The position numbers and the translations under genes were made by a program. From the NCBI RefSeq assembly GCF_016808335.1, contig NC_053137.1, positions 47,669,781 to 47,733,780 of the forward strand: a DNA stretch of 64,000 nucleotides. The letters run 5' to 3'. Below are positions 11,301 through 20,981 of the stretch, piece by piece (the stretch's first letter is position 1; each line of letters starts with the position of its first letter). The stretch is from Panicum virgatum. Lineage: Eukaryota > Streptophyta > Magnoliopsida > Poales > Poaceae. The notes beneath the pieces are model-generated. The model saw nothing but the letters and a program-made list of their open reading frames with translations. It did no database searches and was not told the DNA's origin.

Positions 11301-13116
11301 TACGTATCTACAAAGGAACTGCAAATGTATATCTAGAAAACAAGGGTTCAGAAAACAACATAACATAGCAGGTAATTTATTTAAAACCTTCCAATTCTTA
11401 GGCCCAGGAGATTCCACATCAGACTGCATTAGATAATGTGAATCAACAGGGACACCTTCTCTTGCAGCATCTGTAAACAAATAAAGGTGTCCGCGATGAT
11501 GTTCAACAATGCAATGAACTTGGGATTCCCCTTCCCATGCAAGTTTCATTTGGGACAAGGGATCAGAAGATTTTATTAAATACACCTGAAAAGAAACAAA
11601 TAGGCATGAGAAGAATTCAGCAACCGAAGGAAGAACTAACGGTAGCAGAGATAAGGTGTACAATAAACAGTACCTTTGAATGAATGTCTGAAAAGACATT
11701 TAATGTTATATACCGAAAATCCTTGGTATGCCTGATATTTAGAAAAATATTCTCATCAGGTTCTTCCAAAATGAGAATGTCATCCTTGTTGGATCCAATC
11801 ATGCTGCAAAACAATCTAAAGAAAAAGAAAAATTAAAGTTCTACTCCAATAAAATAAAGCACAGGTGAGCAGTTCGAAGAAGAAAAATAAAAGAAAATCA
11901 CTAACCGGTACGGCCTTCTTTCCTCATTTGTAACAATATAAACCAATGCTTTCCCATCCATAGCCCATGAAATATTTGATACCCGATCAGCGCGAGGCTT
12001 ATCACACAGTGTCCCTGTTACTAGGTCCCTGACCATTAAGGTGAAGGAGTCCTTATCTTTGTCATACATTGTGTATGCAATGAACCTGTGATCTGGAGAT
12101 ACTTCAGACAGCTCCTCATATGAGTATCCTACATGTCAATATTTACATATAGCTTAATGATCTGTTCAATGATTAGAGAAAACAATAGAAAAACTTTTTC
12201 CATTCACAAAACTATAGTGTTCCATATCTACAGTGTACTGTGTTGAAAATGTATGCACCTAACACATACAAATCTCAGAGAATGTTTTACAGATAACATA
12301 TTTTTCATAAATTCTCTTATAACAGGAACACAGGCAAAATGTAAGGCAGCAAACACAGCACGCACAAACACTCGCAGACAACAGTTCTACATTAGATAAG
12401 TACAAAACACTACATGATTGAGTGATAGATAACAATAAGATAGCATTGAAAACGTAGTTGAGGATAATGAGATAGTAAATACATTGCAGGACACATCAGC
12501 TGTGGCATATAACAGCAACCAAAGGACGAGCCCTCGAAAGGAACTGGAATTGAGGCGAAACTGTGTCACGGTAGTTACCTCCGAATCGCTCGGCCTCCTT
12601 ATTGTAGTCCACCAATTTTTGCTCGATGCGCTTCCCAGCCGTGAAGTCAAACCCAGCGGAGGGGTCACTGTACGAGACAAACTCGCTGTGGAGCTTAGCG
12701 GAGCGGCGGCAAAGCACGGGATACTGCTTGCCCTCGTCCGCGCGTCGGTAGTAGAGCCAGGGACCCCAGCGGACGGGCGGGGTGCAGGCGTCCGTGGCGA
12801 GGCGGGAGGCCATCTCGAGCTGGAGCTTCCGGGCGAGGCGGTCGGCGCCGCAGGCGGCGAGGCAGGCCTCGGCGTACTTCTCCTCGGCCTCCATGTGGAC
12901 GTCCATGTGGCGCATGGCGGCGGCGTCGGAGAGGGCGCCCATCCAGGCGTAGTTGTCGTGCCACGTCTCCCCGTGGATGGAGACGGGGTCCGGCTTCTGC
13001 GGCGGGCGCGGCGGGTTGGGGGGAGGGGGAGGGGGCGGTGGGGACGAGGGCTTGGACCGCCGGTGGGCGTGGCGGCGGAGCAATAGGCGCGGGAGGAGGT
13101 CGAGACGGCCGCGCAT
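2319..13116 (-). CDS. Prolyl oligopeptidase family protein (S9A, oligopeptidase B-like), 10 exons, possible pseudoprotease
   Basis: Exons, in transcript order: 12579-13116, 11906-12128, 11674-11815, 11388-11585, 10979-11113, 10587-10715, 9193-9596, 8657-8873, 2758-2948 and 2319-2499. All junctions are GT/AG and the frame stays open for 785 aa. The start at 13116 gives a basic, Pro-rich leader that may be a targeting peptide. The N-terminal two thirds form the beta-propeller region (YAWM near the start, later [11 protein letters not shown]). The alpha/beta-hydrolase part follows, with [10 protein letters not shown], an [17 protein letters not shown] oxyanion region and nucleophile motif GYSAGG (Ser about 639). 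Family members usually have a catalytic Asp before RV-x-YW and a His in AGHGG. Here those places read [15 protein letters not shown] and [10 protein letters not shown], so both appear to be missing. Intron 8 (2949-8656) holds a copia element and a SINE. The stop at 2319 follows FLIKM directly. A GT after that Met could allow one more exon, which I did not find. Confidence 0.92.
3018..3143 (-). repeat. 3' LTR of copia element A
   Basis: 126-bp repeat matching 7665-7776. It carries an extra 14-bp partial duplication (GGGCCTCTAGATG region) and an extra AG near its edge, both absent from the other LTR. Confidence 0.93.
3356..4703 (-). pseudogene. Copia A reverse transcriptase / RNase H, frameshifted
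   Basis: From 4703 downward the frame reads a copia reverse transcriptase ([52 protein letters not shown]). The frame then breaks near 4300-4340. From 4339 it resumes through the catalytic [11 protein letters not shown] (YIDD box), [10 protein letters not shown] and the RNase H domain ([20 protein letters not shown]), to ADIFTK and a TGA. The usual continuation after FTK is missing. A further in-frame stop lies near 4735, upstream of the RT. Catalytic motifs are visible but the polyprotein cannot be made whole. Confidence 0.93.
4734..6718 (-). pseudogene. Copia A GAG-pre-integrase and integrase, frameshifted
   Basis: From 6718 downward one frame carries the pre-integrase HHCC region ([13 protein letters not shown], then [11 protein letters not shown]) and the [13 protein letters not shown] stretch. 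After a stop near 5950 it continues as [10 protein letters not shown] and VQCDNEREF (core Asp and Glu region, altered). After another break near 5700 come [32 protein letters not shown] and [10 protein letters not shown] Pro/Ala-rich linker (5261-4734) leads to the RT. At least three frame breaks are visible. Confidence 0.9.
6715..7664 (-). other. GC-rich 5' internal region of copia A, gag and protease not recognisable
   Basis: Between the PBS and the pre-integrase domain, where gag and protease should be, the DNA is very GC-rich. It gives an open minus frame (7647 down to 6394) that is almost pure Ala/Pro/Arg with short Ala-rich repeats ([11 protein letters not shown], about 6715-6830). No UBN2-type gag, zinc knuckle or DSGA protease motif is visible. 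The PBS complement occupies about 7655-7664. The region could be a highly decayed gag or replaced/captured sequence. Confidence 0.6.
7665..7776 (-). repeat. 5' LTR of copia element A
   Basis: 112-bp repeat matching 3018-3143. On the minus strand it begins TGTTGGTGTATATTGAG and ends TCTCACA. It is followed directly by TGGTATCAG, the primer-binding site for initiator tRNA-Met. Confidence 0.93.
8025..8193 (-). mobile_element. tRNA-derived SINE with 11-bp TSD
   Basis: 169-bp insertion flanked by AAGACACAAAA at 8014-8024 and 8194-8204. On the minus strand its head has a tRNA-like pol III promoter: an A-box-like TAGACCAACTGG near 8178 and a B box GGTTCGAACCCC near 8120-8132. The body ends in a T-rich tail (GAGTTTTTGTTTTT). 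The tRNA-like head, T-rich 3' end and A-rich TSD fit the grass p-SINE/Au-type families. It lies in intron 8 of the S9A gene, 249 bp from copia A. Confidence 0.88.
8929..8996. repeat. Tandem duplication, two units of about 33 bp, intronic
   Basis: Two adjacent copies of TCTGGAATTTTGTAAAAAAT followed by GGCATAAGCTA lie in intron 7 of the S9A gene, just upstream of exon 8 on the minus strand. Simple local duplication. Confidence 0.85.
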
Positions 13117-13596
13117 GGTCTACACAGCTGGAATGGTCGGTGCTGGGGGGGCGGCTGGCGGGGTGGTGGAAACCGGACGCCGCCGGAGGAGAGGTTTTTG
13201 GTGGGGTTTCGGTCTTGGCTTCGCCGGATTCAGGCGAGGATTTGGGTGACAGCGGGATGGCAGTTGGTTGGGCTTTTGGGCTGGTCACTGGAAAGTTCAA
13301 GACGCGGGCTACTTTGGATGTAGTAACATGCAAAGGCCTGTTAAGGCATCTCAAGGATATTTCCTAGAAAAAACGAAGGGATTACAAAGATCTCTAGAGT
13401 ATCTAAACAAAATATATCTTTAAAAGGTGATTAAATAGAAAATTGACAGTGCATTTTCTGGATTAAATTTTCTATAAGTTTTTTTCTTCAATCTTGCTCT
13501 CGTATTTTGAGGTTCAATACTAAACAAGGCCCACAGATCGGCTGGGCTGAAAAGCTGCAGCCGCAGCACAGCAGCTCGGCTTCAGCAGCCCCAAGC
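13117..13596. other. 5' flank of the S9A peptidase gene
   Basis: GC-rich for about 170 bp beside the start codon, then AT-rich. It presumably contains the promoter and 5' UTR of the minus-strand gene. I could not point to a TATA box with confidence and see no other coding sequence. Confidence 0.4.
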
Positions 13597-13823
13597 GCCT
13601 TGTTTGGTTTGGAGGTTAAAAAAAATTCATGCAAATTTTCACATATTTGGTTGCAACTTTTTTCATATGTTTGGTTGCAAAGTCAATAATTGCTTCTTGC
13701 ATACAACTTTTTCATATATTTGGTTGCAAAGTCATCTCTTGGGTCCAGTTTCAGCACTGTAGCAACCAACCACATGGTTTTCTTGCTCAGGAAATTTTTC
13801 CCCCCAACCCAACCAAACAAGGC
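13597..13823. repeat. MITE with GCCTTGTTTGGTT inverted ends
   Basis: A 227-bp AT-rich element whose left end GCCTTGTTTGGTTTGG is repeated inverted at the right end (CCAACCAAACAAGGC). Internally, TTTCATATRTTTGGTTGCAA is repeated about three times (near 13639, 13661 and 13709). No convincing TSD. No coding capacity. Confidence 0.75.
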
Positions 13824-13875
13824 CTAGCGTGTTGGATGCTGGCATGCTGCAGCAGCGCTGCAAACGAGCACAGAT

Positions 13876-14217
13876 CTTGTTTGGTTTCACAAACTTTTTT
13901 TCAGTCCCTGTCACATCAAAAAAAAATTTACTATATTTTAATATCAAATAAAATCTGTTTATAAATGTTTTTTGAATGCTGAGTGCTAATTCGCAAGACG
14001 AATCTAATGAACCTAATTAATCCATAATTTGCCACAGTAATGCTAGAGTAACCATTCACTAATCATGAATTAATATACCTCTTTAGATTCGTCTCGCAAT
14101 TTAGCCCCGGGTTCTACAATTAGTTTTATAATTAACTTTTATTTAATACTTCTAAATACTAAAATTCTCTTTAATGTGACATAGACTAAACTTTAGCCCC
14201 TCAAACCAAACAACCCC
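13876..14217. repeat. MITE of the GCGAGACGAATCTAATGA family
   Basis: Ends CTTGTTTGGTTTCAC and CAAACCAAACAACCCC are roughly inverted. The centre has the family signature: GCAAGACGAATCTAATGAACC on the left arm, CACAGTAATGCTAGAGTAACC in the middle and TTTAGATTCGTCTCGCAATT on the right arm. The arms are complementary, so a single strand could fold into a long hairpin. Confidence 0.8.
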
Positions 14218-15636
14218 TGAGTGTTTTGGACACGTCATCTTCAAGGCAAAATTTTGTACCACAGTATTTTATAATGCGCAAAAATATACGAATAAGAAAC
14301 CTGGTGCAAATCTCTTCATTACATTTCCAATGTTCATACTGAAAACATAAAAAGTAATTTGGAATCCAAATCTAGAATGATGATAAAAAGCAATTTGGAA
14401 TTCAAATGTAGGATGATGAAGTAAGTACAAAGAGTATCATTTATTTACAATTAGAGGGAGCAGATTGGTTGACAAAGACTTCAGGATGTCCACTCCACTT
14501 CATCATTGCTTAGACCATTCCCAGGGTTGCATGAGCATTTCATGCACATTAAATAGGGTGTCATAGCACCATTTTAGATGATGTGGCACTATATTAACAA
14601 GGAGAGTGATGAAATGAGTTTTATGTAGATGAAATCATAGATGTACAATTACCAATTCTTGATGAGTCTTAGAATTAAATGTGATGAGAGCCTATGAAAT
14701 AGCAAATACGAAACAATGCATTGCGGAGTGAGTTTCATTTGAATTTTGTTGATGTAGCACTCTTGAAAACAACAAAATGAAACCCTCCATTGGGACTAGC
14801 CTTACAAGTCATCCGAGTGCACCATCCAATTTGGACACCTCTCTTTAATATTTGTTCAATTGGACTAACCATCAAAGGATTTGTTCATAGAAAGGATTTG
14901 ACTCCACGCATAGAAAATAGTTATCCATATTTGATTCTACTTTTTTTGAAACTTGCTTATTTGAGAAGTAGAATTTTTTGATAAATCATTGCATGGAGAA
15001 TTTGTTGCCTTAATAAACTAGGTGTCTTAATAAACTTGCTGTTTGATCATTTTGATTATTTTCACTAGTTAAAAACTCAGGACTCGAGCCGCTTAGGGAA
15101 TAAGTGAGGTGCATATTGTTTTCCTACTTCTTTGCTAAAAGTAAGCAAATGGTTTCCGTGTGATTTTGCAATTCTTTTCACCTATAAGCCGCTAGCAGAA
15201 CCAAATAGGATATTGTTTAGATCAATTCTAGAATGTGTGGTTGAATCACAGTAGCTATTATTACAAGCTGGGAAGGGTGAACTCATGGGAACTTCACAAT
15301 TTCACAATTTAAAGGTTGGTCGATTGTAAAAGGTAGACCACAATCTTGATGTTGGTACCATAGGTTTGATTGTAAAAGGTGAACCATAATATGGTATGCT
15401 GAAAATTAGTATGGGCGAATTCAAGCAGGCTGAACTTCTCATGGTGTCTAACGAATTGACGTCATTGTCTCTGCCGCTTCATGAAGTAGTATTGACGTAC
15501 TACCTCCACCCCAAACTACAATTTATGTTAATTTTTCTAGACACATGTATACTTAGAATACATAGCAAGAACTACATATTTAAAAAGTTAAAATAAATTA
15601 TAATTTGGATGGAGACAATACATAATCATAACGCAG
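14218..15636. other. Intergenic stretch without a recognised gene
   Basis: AT-rich sequence with only short open frames and no domain that I recognise. Partial direct repeats occur at 14355-14415 (two versions of AAAAAGTAATTTGGAATCCAA/AAAAAGCAATTTGGAATTCAA) and at about 15312-15385 (GATTGTAAAAGGT repeated). Confidence 0.5.
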
Positions 15637-15870
15637 GGCCATGTTTAGTTCCTAAAAAATTTTCTACAGTGCCCCGTCACATCGAATATTTGGATATATG
15701 CATGGAGCATTAAATGTATTTGATAAAATAACTAATTACATAGTATGACTGTTTCATATAAGATGATTTTTTTTAAATCTATTTAGTCTATAATTAAACA
15801 TTAATTGATAAATAGTAACAAATGTGCAACAATACCAAAATTCAAACTTTTCACAAACTAAAACACAGTC
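15637..15870. repeat. MITE with GGCCATGTTTAGTTCC end
   Basis: The left end GGGCCATGTTTAGTTCCTAA and right end CACAAACTAAAACACAG form an imperfect inverted pair. The interior includes the family-typical CACATCGAATATTTGGATAT and GGAGCATTAAATGTA. The hairpin core is degenerate. Limits are approximate. Confidence 0.7.
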
Positions 15871-15915
15871 ATGTCGGCGACATAGGTGGGGCAACTGAAT
15901 TCATGGCGTGCAAAG

Positions 15916-16011
15916 GTGATACAATTTTGACCCACAGACCTACCCTGTCAAGCCCCCCCCCCCCCCCCCCCCAAAACAAACGGATACAATTTTGACCCGC
16001 AGACCTACCCT
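15916..16011. repeat. Duplicated 30-bp sequence flanking a C20 run
   Basis: GATACAATTTTGACCCACAG plus ten more bases occurs at about 15918-15947 and again, with one change, at about 15984-16011. An uninterrupted run of 20 C (15953-15972) lies between the copies. Confidence 0.85.
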
Positions 16012-16196
16012 CCCGCACAATGACAAAGGGCCCCGTAAACCATTGGCCCCACTCGTCATCAGCGGTGACTCATCCAAACCTCGCTGTCAGCCCCTTCCCC
16101 ACATGTGTGCCGCGGCCCGCGCCTCCCACACCACACTGACCGGAGGAGGCCGGGGCGGCGCACCCACTTTGGCTGGGGGGCAATCATGAATCTGGC

Positions 16197-17230
16197 TAGG
16201 GCCGGGCATTCGGGAGGAACCGAACCATTCAGTTCCCTTGCAAGTTCGGTTGCTATAAAATAGGAACCGATCGGTTCTTTTCAAAGGCAGGAATCGAGCC
16301 AATTCGGTTTCGGTTAGTTCGGTTCGGTTCTCGGTTCCAGCCCAGAGAACCGAACTTTCCTAGCAAGCAGCGCACACCGGACAACAGGAGCTTGCCAGGG
16401 CACTGGGCAGGGCGGCCGGAGCGCCGCGAGCCCGAGGCTGGGCTGATGCAGGTGGCGGCATAGCGCCGCGCGCTGGTGGAAGTCGGTGGTCGCGAGCGTT
16501 GGGCGTTGGCGGGGCCGGCGATAGCGGCTTCTGGGCCTCTGGCGGTCTGGCAGGGGCGGCGGGCGCTCGACGAGGGCGGGGGCCGAGGGCGGCAGGCGCT
16601 CCCAGAGGGCGACGGGCGGCCGGCCGCTCGCCGGGGACGGCGCGGCCGTGGCGGACGCCGGACGGCGCGGCCGTGGGGGACGCCGGACGACGCGGTCGCC
16701 TGGAGATGGGGCTTGGGGGAGGGGCGGACGGCGCGCGCCGCGGACCGCGAAGATGGGCGGACCGCGGACGGGCCGCGGGCGGGCGAGACCGCAGGGGGCA
16801 GGTGCGCAGCGTGCCTGCGCCTGCACCGCGGCGCGAGACGGCGTCGGCGGGAGGCCGCGCGTTTGCGGCTGCGAGACGGCGTCGGGGGGGGGGCGACCGC
16901 GCGACTGCGCGTCTGCGCCTGCTCGAGGCGGCGGCGGCTGCGGGGCCGGGGGGTCGGGTGAGGCTAGGGTTATTGCCGGGGGTGGGCTGTGGGCCGTTGG
17001 CCTGTTGTTTTGTTGATGGGCTTCATGGGCTGCCAGGCTGCTAGGTAAATTCGGTACCAGCTCGGTACTTCGGTTTACCGAGGTCCAGAACCGAAAATAC
17101 CTCGGTAATTTCGGTACCTGAGAAGTCGGAACCGAACCTGGAACCGAATTGTTCGGTTTCGGTAAATTCGGTTCGGTTCTTGATAAATTCGGTTCGGCTC
17201 TCGGTTTTCGGTTTTTCGTGCCCAGGCCGA
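16197..17230. mobile_element. Non-autonomous hAT element, TSD AATCTGGC
   Basis: 1034-bp insertion with an 8-bp TSD AATCTGGC at 16189-16196 and 17231-17238. The ends (TAGGGCCGGGCA and TGCCCAGGCCGA) are imperfect inverted repeats. Both subterminal zones are packed with AACCGAAC/GTTCGGTT motifs in both orientations, as expected for hAT transposase-binding regions. The GC-rich middle (16400-16980) has long open frames on both strands that look like composition effects. No transposase is present. It ends 40 bp before the ATG of the aminotransferase gene. Confidence 0.9.
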
Positions 17231-17265
17231 AATCTGGCCGCCTTCCCCTTGCCACGCCCGCTGCA

Positions 17266-17280
17266 ATGAGATGCCATTAA
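17266..17280 (+). other. Possible overlapping upstream ORF at the aminotransferase start
   Basis: An ATG at 17266 opens a four-codon frame closed by TAA at 17278-17280. It overlaps the first in-frame ATG of the aminotransferase (17271) in another frame. If transcribed, it could lower use of that ATG and favour an in-frame ATG at 17352, which has G at +4. Both starts would leave a leader peptide of different length. Confidence 0.4.
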
Positions 17281-20200
17281 ATTCCTCCTCCGCTTTCTCC
17301 TCCTCGCTGCTCCGCCGCTCGCTCCGCGCGTCCCTCCGGAGGATCTCCCCGATGGCCTCCGCCGCAGCCCCCACCTCCGCGCCCGCCGCCGCCGCCGAGA
17401 ACGGCGCCGCGAAGGCGGCGGAGCAGCGGCCCGTGCAGGTCGGTGCGCTCGCTCTCTTCACCTGGCTTATCGGGTTCCTTCTGCTGTGATTTGGTCGGCG
17501 CTGTGTGTGTGTGGCTATTTCAGCATACGGGTGTCAGGAGGTTGGAACTCAGGGGTGCTTTGGAGTGACGGGGAGCCGCTGATAACTGAAGCTTATCGCA
17601 CCGCGGGCATTTTGATCGGTTTAGTGCAGTTACACTTACATATAGAGAACTTATGCGTAACCGTTAATATGTTGAGCTGACCTTCTACTTGAATTCATAT
17701 TACTGTTGTGCGTGTAACTGCATGTAGCATATATTCTGGAGTATCTCAGTATACTGAAGAGCAAGAGCTCATAGAGTCAACGTTAACATTTTGATGAATT
17801 GGCACCACCGCTAGTGTGGAACCCGACTTGGGTGTGCCAGATATGTTGGAGCAACTGAATCCATTCAAAACCATCTGTCTCGCTACAGCTCAAATAGCAC
17901 GCAGTAAAGCAAAGACCAAAGAGGGAAGCTATTTGTCGCTAACAAAAAAAATTGTGCCCAGCATTTCCTCAAACTATCTTGGTAATTGCAAGTTACCATG
18001 CCATTAGTCAATACAATCAACCAAAGTCAAGTGGATTTTTTAGTTTATAGTTTTCAGTTATTACCATGCCATTAGTCAATACTAGAAAGGAAAAGTAGCG
18101 GAATTGCTCTCTATAGGAGTATCGAATTCCTATCTTTTCTTTTCTTTTTTTGCTGCAACCATATTACAGACGTTTCTACTACGCCTATACTTTGTGACGT
18201 CCGTACCTGTTCGTTTGCTCCTTTTCTGCAATGTTCTGTATTGTTATCTCTCCATCTGCTACTTCTTTCTGTGTTTATCAGACCTCTGAAAGATCTTGCT
18301 ATTCAGTAATTGTTCATATTTTGATATAGACCTGATTGCTGAAACCAGTCAACCATCTGAATCTGTACCCGATCAGGCTATTAATTCCCTATGCATGCCA
18401 TATTCTTCATTGCCATGAATATGCACTCAATAATGTTGTATGACAACTGATATCTCCATTTAATATGTGCACTCCTCTTAAGAACATCCGTGGCATAACA
18501 TTTGTAGCAGTTCAGTTTGTCTCCTTTGTTAAGAATTGCTCTGCTGCTACATTCAACAAACATAGGCATGATGACTAGAAACAATGTCAATTATGTGAGT
18601 TTCCTATTTCATCATGGCCAACAATCTGCCTGTATGGAAGTTTTTGCCCTGGATGATCTTTTCTTGGGACCATAAAACCTACTCTCTGACACAGTGAGGT
18701 TATCCTGTAGATTCTGCGATTTATCACTCAAGTTGACAAAGAATGCAATTATCGAACAAAATCATGCTTTATTCGCTGTATGAAACTTTTGAGCTTTTTG
18801 GTACATTGTTTTGTGTTTTGATAAATTTATTCCATGGTTCATGCCCTCCTTGGAAAAAGAAAACCTTGGCATCATTTGACATGCCTTAAGTTCATGAATT
18901 TGAAATAATTCACTGTATCAAAAGCAAGGCATATTAAAATAATAAAGCTCAAGGCTGTCAACCAATCTGTGTTTGAATATTTGCAAGACACAGCTGAAGC
19001 AAGGCAACTTTCACCAGGAATCAATACTCTTCATCCATGTGGAAATTATTGAGACGACTTATTGCGATGGCATAAACTCTAGGGTCATCTGGACTTTCAT
19101 TATATAGTCCAGGCTAATACTAGTCCTAGCTAATTACAAGTAAAGTCCTACTCGGATAAACAAAGGAGACCTATTCAGATTATAATATCCTAATCCTAAT
19201 CTATTATGACTCGTACTCTAACAATCCAAACCTCTGGCGAAGGGTTCTGAGCTAAAGCAGATAGATAACACACTAATGCATGGTTCATAGCTAGGTATAA
19301 GATTTCTTAAAATAAAAACTACTGATCCATCCTTAGGTCACGGTTTGAATTCTTAAAGATTTCTTGATGTTGTCTCAAACTTAGAAAAATAATATGTTTT
19401 ACCTTTCATCTTGACAGGAAAATGATCTATGTAGTATTCAGATTTATTTACAATTCATAGCTTTTGAACATGACCTGTTCAATAAATATAAGAGGATAGC
19501 TAATGGGTATTTTTTTACTTGCCAGCCTAAGGATTCATATAGTGTCCCTGGCTGATTATTTATAAGATATGCCATTATCAATTTCCATGGTCATGTACCA
19601 TTGTGTTGAAGTCCAGCAGACCTGATGTGAGAATGTTTTCTTTTAGACATAATACAGTCAAACGAAATTCCTCTTATGCATTGATTTTATTATGTGTGTC
19701 CTTGTATCAGTGTAAGTTTACTTGTAGTCAGTACAGATTACCTTGAGCTTGCAATTTAGCGGATTCTCCATTGCACGGTGCAAAACTACCCTGAGCATGC
19801 AATTTAATCCACTTTTGGTTTCTCCATTGCAGGTTGCAAAGCGATTGGAAAAGTTCAAGACCACAATTTTCACTCAGATGAGCATGCTTGCCATGAAGCA
19901 TGGGGCAATAAACCTTGGCCAGGGCTTTCCGAATTTTGATGGCCCAGACTTTGTGAAAGAGGCTGCTATTGAAGCTATAAATGCTGGGAAGAATCAGTAT
20001 GCAAGAGGGTTTGGTGTGCCAGAACTGAACTCAGCTATTGCTGAACGGTTCCTGAAGGACAGTGGTTTGCAAGTTGACCCTGATAAAGAAGTCACTGTTA
20101 CATCTGGATGCACTGAAGCTATAGCTGCAACAATACTGGGTCTCATCAACCCTGGTGATGAGGTGATATTGTTTGCTCCATTCTACGATTCATATGAGGC

Positions 20201-20981
20201 TACACTGTCAATGGCCGGTGCCAATGTAAAGGCCATTACCCTCCGTGCTCCAGATTTCGCAGTTCCACGAGAGCTAAAGGCTGCAGTCTCCAAGAACACC
20301 AAAGCAATAATGATAAACACACCGCACAATCCAACTGGGAAGATGTTCACAAGGGAGGAACTTGAATTTATTGCCACCCTCTGCAAGGAAAATGATGTTT
20401 TGCTGTTTTCTGATGAGGTCTATGACAAATTGGCATTTGAGGCTGATCATATATCAATGGCTTCTATCCCTGGAATGTATGAGAGGACTGTGACCATGAA
20501 CTCTCTAGGCAAGACATTTTCTCTTACAGGATGGAAGATTGGGTGGGCAATCGCACCACCTCACCTGACATGGGGTCTAAGGCAAGCACACTCATTCCTC
20601 ACATTCGCCACCTGCACACCAATGCAAGCAGCAGCGGCGGCAGCTCTGAGAGCACCAGATAGCTACTATGAGGAACTGAAGAGGGACTACAGTGCAAAGA
20701 AAGCTATATTGTTAGAAGGACTAAAAGCCGCAGGGTTTATTGTTTACCCATCAAGTGGAACGTACTTCATCATGGTCGATCACACCCCTTTCGGTTTTGA
20801 CAATGACATAGAGTTCTGTGAGTATTTGATTCGTGAAGTCGGCGTTGTTGCTATACCACCAAGCGTGTTTTACCTGAACCCTGAGGAGGGGAAGAACCTG
20901 GTGAGGTTCACCTTCTGCAAGGACGAAGATACGCTGCGGGGCGCGGTCGAGCGGATGAAGACGAAGCTGAGGAAGAAATGA
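17271..20981 (+). CDS. PLP-dependent aminotransferase class I/II (kynurenine/methionine aminotransferase, DapC-like), probably plastid-targeted
   Basis: Two exons, 17271-17438 and 19833-20981, joined in phase 0 (CAG|GT donor, TTGCAG acceptor) to give 438 aa. The first about 55 residues are rich in Ser, Arg and Ala with no acidic residue before an Ala/Pro-rich hinge, as in a plastid transit peptide. The catalytic domain shows fold-type I motifs: LGQGFPNFDGP, TSGCTEAI, the substrate/PLP Asn in TPHNPTGK (about 222), Asp and Tyr in SDEVYDK (about 250-253) and the Schiff-base Lys in NSLGKTFSLTG (about 283). Length and motifs fit plant proteins related to kynurenine-oxoglutarate transaminase, which move an amino group between amino acids and 2-oxo acids. 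The true substrate cannot be read from sequence. Start choice: 17271 gives the longer leader, 17352 is an alternative. A hAT element ends just upstream and a solo LTR lies in the intron. Confidence 0.93.
19038..19223 (-). mobile_element. Solo LTR (or TRIM-sized remnant), TSD ATCCA
   Basis: 186-bp sequence inside the aminotransferase intron with TSD ATCCA at 19033-19037 and 19224-19228. Read on the minus strand it starts TGTTAGAGTACGAGTC and ends AATTTCCACA, the TG...CA form of an LTR. No internal region, PBS or second LTR is seen, so it is most simply a solo LTR left by recombination. Confidence 0.8.

Noticed and set aside
16314..17255. 313-codon minus frame and overlapping plus frames in the hAT element
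   Set aside because: They run through subterminal repeat arrays and GC-rich filler; no transposase motif.
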